NCBI GenBank assembly: GCA_001701135.1
Contig: DAAN01000030.1
Coordinates: 310,001-374,000, forward strand
Reading direction: 5' to 3'
Source: Bacteroidales bacterium H3
Lineage (GTDB): Bacteria; Bacteroidota; Bacteroidia; Bacteroidales; Muribaculaceae
Length of the DNA stretch: 64,000 nt
In this document: in pieces, positions 1 through 6,798 of the stretch
How positions within the stretch are numbered: position 1 is the stretch's first letter
How the letters are laid out: every line of letters starts with the position of its first letter
The notes under the pieces: generated by a model
What the model was told of the DNA's origin: nothing
The model's database searches: none
What the model saw: only the letters and a program-made list of their open reading frames with translations
Program-made: the position numbers and the translations under genes

Positions 1-576
1 AGCGGCATCATCGCGTCGCTGGCCCCATGTCCCGTCAGACTTAATGGCCATACGCTGTGTCTCGTCAATGGCGATGGTCCAGGGCGATGCTTTGGCATCA
101 GTGGCGATCAGTATCAACCGGTTGAATCTGTCGGGTTCGCCGCAAGCCCATTCCAGAGCCTGAAACCCGCCTACCGAGCTGCCCACAAGAGCGTGAATGC
201 GCCCGATGCCCAGATGACTGGCCAGCAGGGCGTGGGCACGCGCCATGTCGCGAATCGTAAGCTTTGGGAAATCGGCGTAATAAGGCTCGCCGGTGGCGGG
301 ATTGACGCTCAGAGGGCCGGTGCTGCCGTAGTGCGAGCCTATTATGTTGGCGCAGACAGTGAACCATTTGTCAGGGTCGAGGAAACAACCCTTTTCGACC
401 GTGTGGGGCCACCAGTCGGCGACATCGCTGTTGGCTGTCAGCGCATGGCACACCCACACCACATTGTCGGCATCCTGGTTCCTGGTGCCGAAAGTGTGGT
501 AAGCGATGGTCAGTTCGGGCAGCTCTCCACCAAGTTCCAGTGCAAACGGTTTGTCGTAATGAAAATACTGTATCAT
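1..576 (-). CDS. metX: Homoserine O-acetyltransferase, N-terminal 192 codons (cut by window edge)
   Basis: Alpha/beta-hydrolase acyltransferase that transfers an acyl group from acyl-CoA to L-homoserine in cytoplasmic methionine synthesis. The frame starts at ATG 576 with MIQYFHYDKPFALELGGELP, runs open to base 1 and continues outside the window. Visible landmarks are the N-terminal strand pair ending in ELPELTIAYHTFG, a NVVWVCHALTANSD segment, IIGSHYGSTGPLS, and the nucleophile elbow VGSSVGGFQALEW around residue 130, where the second Ser is the expected nucleophile. The catalytic Asp and His would lie beyond the window. The elbow reads GSSVGG rather than the more common GGSMGG. It is divergent from the DUF6377 gene. 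Acetyl versus succinyl specificity cannot be decided from this part. Confidence 0.9.
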   Translation of the reverse strand, partial: MIQYFHYDKPFALELGGELPELTIAYHTFGTRNQDADNVVWVCHALTANSDVADWWPHTVEKGCFLDPDKWFTVCANIIGSHYGSTGPLSVNPATGEPYYADFPKLTIRDMARAHALLASHLGIGRIHALVGSSVGGFQALEWACGEPDRFNRLILIATDAKASPWTIAIDETQRMAIKSDGTWGQRRDDAA

Positions 577-588
577 CGAAATTGTGTG

Positions 589-596
589 CAAAATTA
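589..596 (-). promoter_or_regulatory. Bacteroidota -7 box for metX
   Basis: Reading the minus strand, TAATTTTG fits the TAnnTTTG -7 consensus, with a TTGC element 19 bases upstream as a weak -33. The predicted transcript would begin only about 9 bases before the metX ATG, giving a very short leader. Confidence 0.5.
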
Positions 597-668
597 TTAA
601 AAATCGTGTACACTTGCAAGCGACTATACCTATTTTTCTGAACAAAAGATAAAATCTGTCGGCATTCA

Positions 669-700
669 TTTGATGATTCCAATTCTATTGCCTAATTTTG
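669..700 (+). promoter_or_regulatory. Bacteroidota promoter for the DUF6377 gene
   Basis: A perfect TTTG (669-672) and TAATTTTG (693-700) are separated by 20 bases, the expected spacing for the primary sigma factor of this phylum. Transcription would start near 704, which excludes the upstream TTG at 670 as start codon and supports ATG 754. Confidence 0.7.
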
Positions 701-753
701 CATCAGCAACTGTTAAAATTATTTTAATAATTTCGACCGGTTGCGCTAAAGCC

Positions 754-2475
754 ATGAATACATTCATCAAGTCAACTTTTTCCTCAGTACTGCTTACATT
801 CTTCCTATTTGTAACATCGTGCTCGGGCACCGGCAAACCGGGTCAGGATCGGGAGCCGGCAGCCAACGCCGACTCTATCGGAAACGCCTCGGCCGCAGGC
901 GCGCTTGTAGTCAGAACCGGCGGTTGTGCACATGACACCCGGGCTGCTATCGCGCGGCTCGACAGCGTGATCAGGCAACGCTCTGAAATCGAGAAGGAGA
1001 AACAGCTCGACATAATCAAGGCTCGCAAGCGCATAAATGCAGCCGAGAGCGACGAAGAGCGGTTCAACAACATGAAGCTCTACCTATATGAATACCGCAA
1101 ATATAATCTCGACACATTGCTGACACTGGCACGGCAATGGGTGAAAATGGCTCAGGAAATAGGCAACGACTCAATGGTGTGGCGCGCCAGACTCATGGAA
1201 GCCGAAGGTCTGAAAGGAACGGGACAGTTCTTCGAGGCGCTACGAATGCTCGAATCTTTCCCCGACGAATGGAAAAAGGTGTTTCGGGCAAGATTGCTCA
1301 ATCGCTATGTATCCATTTATTATTCATTGTCCGACATGGCTGTCAGCCCGACAGAGAAAGATTTGTACACCGCCCGGCTGAACGCCTACCGCGACACCAT
1401 CATCAGGGAATCCGAGCCCGGTTCGCTTTCCTACTGGATGAACCTGATCGAATACCACAGCGCATTGGAGCCACCGGCCAAGACGCTGGCCGAAATAGAC
1501 TCTATGCCCCGGAAAATTGTGGAGCAGGCCGATCCGGGTGTACTGGCATATTTGCGCGGACGCACCCTCGAACGTCTCGGACGACGCGACGAAGCTAAAT
1601 ATCATTACGCCATCGGCGCCGCTTTTGATCTCTGCTTGTCGGTGCGTAAGTATGAATCGCTTCAGGAACTTTCGCGTATGCTCTCGGAAGATGGTGACGA
1701 CAGCCGCGCATACCGCTACATAATGATGTCGCTCGACGACATGCGCAACAGCAATGCACACGGACGCATGCGTCGGGTTGTGGAATATATGCCCATCGTG
1801 GCATCGGCATATTCAAGCGCGGAAGCATCGGCCAACCGCGTCCGCACCATCCAGCTCATGACAGTAACCGCACTGGCCATCGCGCTGGCAGTTGCCATTT
1901 TCTTCATCTACAAGAAAAACCGCCGTCTGGTCACCGAGCGCCGTCGCCTGCACTATAAAAATGAAGAGCTTGAGCAACTCCGCAACAAACTGAGCGAAGC
2001 CAACAACACTCTCGAAGAATCGGCAAAAGTAAAAGAGCGCTACCTCGGTTATCTGTTCAACATGTGTTCCGACTACATCGGTTCGCTCGACCGCTACCGA
2101 CTTTCATTGCTCCAACGCGTAAAAGCAGGCAAAGTCAAGGACATCACAGAGATTCTTGCAGCCCCACAGGGCAATGAGCATCTCCAATCCTTCTTCAAGC
2201 AGTTCGACCAGATTTTTCTTGACATGTTCCCCGACTTCATCGAAAAGATCAACGCACTGCTCAACCCCGACTATCGCCTATCCCCAAAACCGGGCGAACT
2301 GCTGTCGCCCGAACTCCGCATCTATGCGCTCGTGCGTCTCGGCATCAGCGACTCCACACAGATAGCGGCATTCCTCCATTATTCTCCGCAGACGGTCTAC
2401 AATTACCGTTTCCGTGTACGATCGCATTCGTCACTTCCCAAGGAGGATTTCGACGCGGCCATACGCGACCTATGA
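754..2475 (+). CDS. DUF6377-type membrane protein with C-terminal helix-turn-helix, putative lipid-anchored regulator
   Basis: A 573-residue protein. The frame is open from 670, but a promoter at 669-700 and a signal peptide beginning MNTFIKSTFSSVLL place the start at ATG 754. The signal ends in a lipobox-like VTSC (Cys near residue 22). The N-terminal ~340 residues are helical and TPR-like, consistent with a periplasmic sensor part. One strong membrane segment (LMTVTALAIALAVAIFFIY, about residues 367-386) is followed by a basic coiled coil (LVTERRRLHYKNEELEQLRN). A LuxR-like helix-turn-helix lies near the C-terminus (about 515-560), with key words LRIYALVRLGISDSTQIA and YSPQTVYNYR. This is the DUF6377 layout known in Bacteroidetes; the ligand and target genes are unknown. 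A lipid anchor plus a mid-protein membrane segment would span the whole inner-membrane side, which is unusual for a regulator. Confidence 0.8.
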   Translation: MNTFIKSTFSSVLLTFFLFVTSCSGTGKPGQDREPAANADSIGNASAAGALVVRTGGCAHDTRAAIARLDSVIRQRSEIEKEKQLDIIKARKRINAAESDEERFNNMKLYLYEYRKYNLDTLLTLARQWVKMAQEIGNDSMVWRARLMEAEGLKGTGQFFEALRMLESFPDEWKKVFRARLLNRYVSIYYSLSDMAVSPTEKDLYTARLNAYRDTIIRESEPGSLSYWMNLIEYHSALEPPAKTLAEIDSMPRKIVEQADPGVLAYLRGRTLERLGRRDEAKYHYAIGAAFDLCLSVRKYESLQELSRMLSEDGDDSRAYRYIMMSLDDMRNSNAHGRMRRVVEYMPIVASAYSSAEASANRVRTIQLMTVTALAIALAVAIFFIYKKNRRLVTERRRLHYKNEELEQLRNKLSEANNTLEESAKVKERYLGYLFNMCSDYIGSLDRYRLSLLQRVKAGKVKDITEILAAPQGNEHLQSFFKQFDQIFLDMFPDFIEKINALLNPDYRLSPKPGELLSPELRIYALVRLGISDSTQIAAFLHYSPQTVYNYRFRVRSHSSLPKEDFDAAIRDL

Positions 2476-2647
2476 CTCCGGACCGCGCCTGCAGCTCAGC
2501 GATGCAGCTTCTGAGACCGTATTATCGCTGGCAAATACAACTTTCATCTCTATACATGTTTACTTAATTGTTACTGCCAAGAACAGTAGCACATTGACTG
2601 TCTGCATATTGCAAAATCCAATAGTCTACTTTACAGCTTACACCCTA

Positions 2648-2678
2648 TTTCATTCATCATAAAAAGATACTATCTTTG
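2648..2678 (+). promoter_or_regulatory. Promoter of the intergenic small RNA candidate
   Basis: TTTC (2648-2651) and TATCTTTG (2671-2678) are 19 bases apart and match the -33/-7 pattern. No reading frame follows; instead transcription would start at the first base of a long inverted repeat. Confidence 0.55.
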
Positions 2679-2681
2679 TAA

Positions 2682-2890
2682 TGTAGAAAAAGGAAATACA
2701 GAACCGGGATTCACCCCCTCCATTTCTTTCTCTACAATGCGATAGCTCATATAAGACAAAGAACAGCGATTGTTCAGATTAGGTATAGTTAGTAAGGTAT
2801 CATACAATCTTTCTTACATTCAAAAAAGATCTTCTGATAATTAAATTCACTAAAAACCCCGGCTCTTTGTGAAAACAGCCGGGGTTGATA
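2682..2890 (+). ncRNA. Candidate small regulatory RNA of about 205 nt
   Basis: This non-coding stretch begins 3 bases after a TATCTTTG box and ends in a GC-rich hairpin (arms 2855-2864 and 2877-2886). The 5' end is a long imperfect hairpin: arm 2682-2697 (TGTAGAAAAAGGAAAT) pairs with 2722-2736 (ATTTCTTTCTCTACA). The middle is AT-rich and unstructured to the eye. Promoter, 5' hairpin, unstructured body and 3' hairpin together are what a stand-alone sRNA looks like. The family is not identified; a 6S-like RNA or another Bacteroidales sRNA is possible. The tail after the 3' hairpin is only weakly T-rich on this strand. Confidence 0.45.
2855..2886. terminator. Hairpin terminator, probably bidirectional
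   Basis: The perfect 10-bp arms AACCCCGGCT and AGCCGGGGTT flank a 12-base loop. On the minus strand the hairpin is followed by TTTTTAG, so it can act as a second terminator for the tonB operon. On the plus strand it would end the small RNA candidate. Confidence 0.65.
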
Positions 2891-2989
2891 TTTCTATCCT
2901 ATATGATCCATTAATGACCGGGGGTGAAACTTAACCGGGGAAACAAAGCAATGGGGTGAAAAAAGAAAAACAATGGGAGGATGGGGACA

Positions 2990-3024
2990 CAAAAAAAGCG
3001 GCGCCATCCTGTGGATCGCGCCGC
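2990..3024 (-). terminator. Rho-independent terminator of the exbB-tonB operon
   Basis: The arms GCGGCGC (2998-3004) and GCGCCGC (3018-3024) are perfect. Read on the minus strand the hairpin runs into a run of seven T, directly after the tonB stop codon. Confidence 0.8.
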
Positions 3025-3045
3025 CGTTATAAAAGGGCAATGGGA

Positions 3046-3909
3046 TTACTGCTGGAGCTTGAAGTTGATGGGAAGGGTGAACCATACGGACACTGCCTGG
3101 CCATTCATCTTACCGGGGATAAATTTAGGCAGGGTGCGAACTACACGCACTGCTTCTTTATCCAGGTCGGGGTCTTTGCCACGGAGCACCTGCACTTCAC
3201 CAACCGAGCCATCTTTTTTCACAACAAACTTCACTACCACGCGACCCTGAATATTGTTCTCAGCCGCCATGGTGGGATATTTGATGTGGTTGGCTACGTA
3301 CTTCATCAGTTCAGCTTCGCCACCGGGGAACTGGGGCATCTGCTCTACTGCGGTGAAGATTTCCTCCTTCTTGGGTTCGGGTTTCTTCTCCTCAACAATG
3401 ATTTCGTCCTTGTGGGTGCGGACAACTTCGAGGTTGTCGGTACCCTGGTCGAATGTCGTTGCACCTGCCGCTGCGGTCGATTCTGCGACATCATCCTTTG
3501 AGGTGATGTCCTCAGTTACCTCATTGTCAGCTGCAATCTGGATTTCGGTATCCTTGATGGTGTTGAGGATTTCTTCGGGGAGAGCCTGTTCTTGCTCAGG
3601 CGCTTCTACGGCCTGAATTTCCTCTTCTGGAGCCTCTTCTTCGGGAACTTCTTCGGCCATCTGAGCCAGCTGCTGCTCGAGCTGAGCCTGAAGCTCTGCC
3701 TCGTGCTGCTTGGCACGGAAATCGTTGTACATTCCCAGGAAGTATGCGCCTACGAGGATAACTATGAGGCCTATGAGAGTGGCGAGGACAGCGCGATTGT
3801 GGCGTTTGTCGGAGTTGCGGCGCAACTGATATGCACCGAATTCCTTGTTTTTACCGTCAAAGATAATGTCGGTCCACTCTTTTGATGAAAGATCTACATC
3901 TTTTGCCAT
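3046..3909 (-). CDS. tonB: TonB family energy transducer
   Basis: A 287-residue inner-membrane protein that passes proton-motive energy from an ExbB/ExbD motor to outer-membrane receptors. It begins with a conserved cytoplasmic stretch (SSKEWTDIIFDGKNKEFGAY), then a membrane anchor at about residues 40-60 (LIGLIVILVGAYFLG). An acidic, Glu/Pro/Gln-rich periplasmic linker follows (about 75-190). The C-terminal TonB domain is at about 193-287, with FPGGEAELMKYVANHIKYP, GRVVVKFVVKKDGSV and the closing VWFTLPINFKL. It is the last gene of the exbB-exbD-exbD-tonB operon, 44 bases after exbD, and is followed by two terminators. Its partners could include the receptor encoded at 35321-37468, but no specific link is visible. 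Confidence 0.93.
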   Translation of the reverse strand: MAKDVDLSSKEWTDIIFDGKNKEFGAYQLRRNSDKRHNRAVLATLIGLIVILVGAYFLGMYNDFRAKQHEAELQAQLEQQLAQMAEEVPEEEAPEEEIQAVEAPEQEQALPEEILNTIKDTEIQIAADNEVTEDITSKDDVAESTAAAGATTFDQGTDNLEVVRTHKDEIIVEEKKPEPKKEEIFTAVEQMPQFPGGEAELMKYVANHIKYPTMAAENNIQGRVVVKFVVKKDGSVGEVQVLRGKDPDLDKEAVRVVRTLPKFIPGKMNGQAVSVWFTLPINFKLQQ

Positions 3910-3953
3910 TTTGCTTTGTTAGTTGCGGGTTAATAAATATAGATTCATCATCA

Positions 3954-4658
3954 CTACTTGCTGTCATGCTCGTGGGCTTTCTTGAAGTCGGGCGTATCGA
4001 AGACCATAGCCTTGTCAACGTCGGTAAGAGAGCCGATCTGGTAACGCGAGATCTGGTTGATCTGCATTTCATCGAGAGCGCTGATTACGCTTTCCCAGGA
4101 TGCGCCTTCCATAGGTTTGATGATGACCACAGGACGTGTGAGCTTGTCATCATTACGGATTTTGCGGGCTTCTTCCTGGAATTGCTCTTCAGTGATCTTT
4201 TTGTTGCGCCAGTCCTGCTTTTTCTGCTCAACCTGCTGCAGAACCTCTTTGTTTCGGTCGTGGAGGATTTTGCGGATGCCGCGGAGCATGGCGCCTTCGT
4301 TACCTTCGAAGTGAGCTACCTCGATGTTCGACTGACCGGGACCTTGGTAATCGGGTTTACCGGTGTAGTAGTAGACGGTGTTGTCTTTGATACCGCCTTT
4401 GTCATCGTAGGAAGTGTCGAGGATGAGAGTGATTGCTTCAGATTCCTTGGCTTTCTGCAGCTCCTCGGTCTGGAGCTTCTCGTTGGTGGGAAGCGCGATC
4501 GAGAGGGTCTGCGACTTGATCATGGTGGTACACAGCATGAAGAACGTGATCAGAAGCATGTTCATGTCGACCATGGGGGTGAAGTCCACATGGATTGACA
4601 TCTTTTTCTGGGCGCCTTTTTTCTTTTTGCCGCCGGAGGATTGTTCTATCTGTGCCAT
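3954..4658 (-). CDS. exbD: ExbD/TolR-type motor protein, second copy
   Basis: A 234-residue biopolymer-transport protein with a single N-terminal membrane helix and a periplasmic domain. A basic cytoplasmic start (SGGKKKKGAQKKMSIHVDF) leads into the helix TPMVDMNMLLITFFMLCTT (about 28-46). This helix carries the Asp of the proton path seen in all ExbD proteins. The periplasmic part is longer than in E. coli ExbD (141 aa) and includes a Lys/Glu-rich helical stretch (EVLQQVEQKKQDWRNKKI). The C-terminal portion PVVIIKPMEGASWESVISAL is the usual ExbD fold motif. It starts 2 bases after the stop of the other exbD, so the two are probably translationally coupled. Confidence 0.9.
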   Translation of the reverse strand: MAQIEQSSGGKKKKGAQKKMSIHVDFTPMVDMNMLLITFFMLCTTMIKSQTLSIALPTNEKLQTEELQKAKESEAITLILDTSYDDKGGIKDNTVYYYTGKPDYQGPGQSNIEVAHFEGNEGAMLRGIRKILHDRNKEVLQQVEQKKQDWRNKKITEEQFQEEARKIRNDDKLTRPVVIIKPMEGASWESVISALDEMQINQISRYQIGSLTDVDKAMVFDTPDFKKAHEHDSK

Positions 4659-4660
4659 GA

Positions 4661-5392
4661 TTAGTCAGCTTCGGTTTTAAGGGCAGTCATGACGGAGAAT
4701 TTGTTCATCTTGATGGTCTGAAGGTTGTCGAGCACGGGGTGGATAGTTTCAAACTTCGTACCGCGGTCGGCCTTTACGGCAATACCTTCGCCCTTCTGGA
4801 TGGCGTCACGAATGTTGGTGTCGGATGAAGAATAGATAGCACGCATCCAGATCTGGAACTCATTGGTCTCGAGCTTGTTCCCGTTCTCATCAACATAGGG
4901 TATGCCCTTGAAGGGGATACCGGCGTTGACGTTGTTGGGGTCACTGAGCCATTCGTCCTGCTTGGTCTGATCAAGCATCAGGAATTCGTGCATTTTGGCG
5001 AGAGGAACGCCGAAGGATGCGTTTTTAGCGAATTTCTCCATGTCCATGGGGGTGATTCCGGTTTTCTTGCCGGTGAATTTCTCATAATTGGCAGCAGCCG
5101 CTTTGAGAACTTCTTTGCGGAGAGGTTCGGAACCCCAGGTCTCTGCATTCTCAGGGTCAGCGTCGCCCGAGAGTGACAGGAACACTTGTCCCTTGGGGCT
5201 GACGAGGACATTGACAACGTTGGAGGTTGGCACCTTGATTTCAGAAACTGACGAGGGGGTGATCACGGTCACCGGCTCTTTCTGAAGGAAGGTAGAGGTC
5301 AACATGAAGAAAGTAAGCAAAAGAACGGTCACGTCACTCATCGCGGTCATGTCGATGAGCGTACTCTTTCTTTTAATTTTTACTTTTCCCAT
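4661..5392 (-). CDS. exbD: ExbD/TolR-type motor protein, first copy
   Basis: A 243-residue ExbD paralogue. The membrane helix DMTAMSDVTVLLLTFFMLTS (about 14-33) contains the conserved Asp followed by the LLLTFFML face, and it is preceded by KVKIKRKST. The periplasmic domain has an insertion between VKVPTS-type strand 1 and the end domain GIAVKADRGTKFETIHPVLD. It lies 54 bases after exbB. Two unequal ExbD genes behind one ExbB are a standard arrangement in Bacteroidetes, and the pair may form a heterodimeric stator-coupled rod. Confidence 0.9.
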   Translation of the reverse strand: MGKVKIKRKSTLIDMTAMSDVTVLLLTFFMLTSTFLQKEPVTVITPSSVSEIKVPTSNVVNVLVSPKGQVFLSLSGDADPENAETWGSEPLRKEVLKAAAANYEKFTGKKTGITPMDMEKFAKNASFGVPLAKMHEFLMLDQTKQDEWLSDPNNVNAGIPFKGIPYVDENGNKLETNEFQIWMRAIYSSSDTNIRDAIQKGEGIAVKADRGTKFETIHPVLDNLQTIKMNKFSVMTALKTEAD

Positions 5393-5446
5393 GATTTACT
5401 GTTTATCAAATATAGATTTGGATTTAATAGCCGAGTAATCAGGGGA

Positions 5447-6316
5447 TTAGTGGGTGGCTGCGAAAGACTGAACGATAGAGAAGCCTACTTCGTCGATAGC
5501 GTAGGTGAGGTTGTCAATCTTGTTGGTGTAGAAGTTGTAGGAGATTACTGCGAAAGCACCGGTGGCGATACCGAAAGCGGTGTTCACAAGGGCCTCGGAA
5601 ATACCGGTGGAGAGTTCGGTGGAGTCGGGGGCGCCGGAAGCGGAGAGGGCCTGGAACGACTTGATCATACCGAGCACAGTACCGAGCAGACCGACGAGGG
5701 TACCGAGAGTGGTGAGGGTAGCCACGATGGGGAGATTCTGCTGCAGAGAGGGCATCTCGATGGCGGTAGCCTCTTCAACTTCCTTCTGGATAGTAGCGAT
5801 TTTCTGCTCTTTGGAGAGGACGGTGTTTTTGTCCATTTCCTCGTAGCGGTTGAGGGCGGCCGAAACGACAGCGGCTACAGAACCGCGCTGCTTCTTGCAG
5901 AGTTCCTGAGCGGCAGCGATGTTGTTGGTAGCAAGGCATTTCTTGACTTCTGTAACGAATTTAGCGATGGAGCCGTTGCCCTTGGCGCTCTTCAGTGCGA
6001 TGGCACGTTCAACAGAGAGAACGATAACGGTGAGGAAGAGGGTCTGGAGGATAGGCACGATGATACCGCCTTTGAACACGGTGCCGACCAGATCGAGGGG
6101 ATGAGCTTTAGCGAACTCCTCAGGTGCGAACCACATGGATGCGCCGGTGTAGCCTTCAGCGTCGAAGTGCGAGGGGTTACCGAAAACGAAGAGGAAGAGA
6201 ATCACTGCGATGATGAAGCATGCAATGATTACCAGGAATGCGTTTTTGATACCACGCACGTTGCTGCCGGGCTTTACAGCGTTGCGCTGGGGAGCGTTAG
6301 GCTTCTGAGTTTCCAT
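5447..6316 (-). CDS. exbB: MotA/TolQ/ExbB proton channel protein
   Basis: A 289-residue inner-membrane protein, first gene of the operon. An N-terminal helix (FLVIIACFIIAVILFLFVFG, about 28-47) is followed by a second (GGIIVPILQTLFLTVIVLSV, about 84-103). After a cytoplasmic loop come the two channel helices of the family: NLPIVATLTTLGTLVGLLGTVLGMIKSF (about 194-221) and ALVNTAFGIATGAFAVISYNF (about 241-261). The GLLGTVLGM and TAFGIATG motifs are the diagnostic ExbB/TolQ signature. With the two ExbD proteins and TonB downstream it forms the energising motor for outer-membrane transport. Confidence 0.93.
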   Translation of the reverse strand: METQKPNAPQRNAVKPGSNVRGIKNAFLVIIACFIIAVILFLFVFGNPSHFDAEGYTGASMWFAPEEFAKAHPLDLVGTVFKGGIIVPILQTLFLTVIVLSVERAIALKSAKGNGSIAKFVTEVKKCLATNNIAAAQELCKKQRGSVAAVVSAALNRYEEMDKNTVLSKEQKIATIQKEVEEATAIEMPSLQQNLPIVATLTTLGTLVGLLGTVLGMIKSFQALSASGAPDSTELSTGISEALVNTAFGIATGAFAVISYNFYTNKIDNLTYAIDEVGFSIVQSFAATH

Positions 6317-6439
6317 AACTTGATAGTACTTTTAAATTTGAATTTATTGAAGATTGATAGTTTTTTTGTATATGGGGCACCCGCCGGCAAGATAGCGGGA
6401 GCGATGTTTCATGAATCGTGAAGGCGCATTAAAAGTGTG

Positions 6440-6500
6440 CAAAACTACTCCATGGCAAAAGCTTTATGCAAAATTATGGATAGTTTTTTTAACTAACAAA
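6440..6500 (-). promoter_or_regulatory. Two overlapping promoters of the exbB operon
   Basis: On the minus strand TTTG (6500-6497), 20 bases, then TAATTTTG (6476-6469) make a near-perfect promoter. Further downstream TAGTTTTG (6447-6440) is another -7 box, and the TTTG inside the first -7 box lies 21 bases before it, so it can serve as its -33. The leader to the exbB ATG is 120-150 nt. Confidence 0.65.
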
Positions 6501-6539
6501 ATTTTTCTTTGTTTATTTTACTTTTTTATACTTTTCCCG

Positions 6540-6690
6540 CGAGGAATCACTGAGTGTTTCTGATGATTCTTCAGCGGATATTCCGGGCTCGGAAAGGGTG
6601 GCAACCTGAGCCGTCAGCCACGCCGTAGAGGAGTGAAATCGCTGTTTCAACGGCCGCTTTGCATTGAAAAGTATGCGATTCGGAAAATTT
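6540..6690 (+). other. Structured non-coding region upstream of nqrA
   Basis: This gene-free stretch between the exbB and nqrA promoters holds two nested hairpins. In the first, GGCTC (6586-6590) pairs with GAGCC (6608-6612), with inner GGGT/ACCT and a GGCA loop. In the second, GCCGT (6622-6626) pairs with ACGGC (6650-6654), with inner TGAAA (6634-6638) and TTTCA (6645-6649). It is clearly more GC-rich than its flanks. A TACTTTTC box at 6529-6536 with TTTG at 6508-6511 could transcribe it, although the spacing (17) is short. No riboswitch class was recognised. Confidence 0.35.
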
Positions 6691-6737
6691 AGCGGATTTT
6701 TTTTGATTTATTAATAATGAGATACAAAAATTATCAC

Positions 6738-6745
6738 TATCTTTG
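6738..6745 (+). promoter_or_regulatory. -7 box of the nqr operon
   Basis: TATCTTTG matches TAnnTTTG and lies 53 bases before the nqrA ATG. No good TTTG is found at the -33 distance; the nearest (6702-6705) is too far, so an activator may be needed or the start may differ. Confidence 0.45.
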
Positions 6746-6798
6746 TGCACAAATTTGCAATTAAAGAAATATTTCCGTAATAAACCATCATATTTATA

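Noticed and set aside
2414..2662. An 82-codon frame overlapping the end of the DUF6377 gene
   Set aside because: No promoter, no family resemblance, and the second half lies in AT-rich intergenic DNA with poor coding character.
6540..6690. Known riboswitch classes (cobalamin, TPP, SAM, FMN) upstream of nqrA
   Set aside because: The conserved core words of these classes are absent; only generic hairpins are seen.
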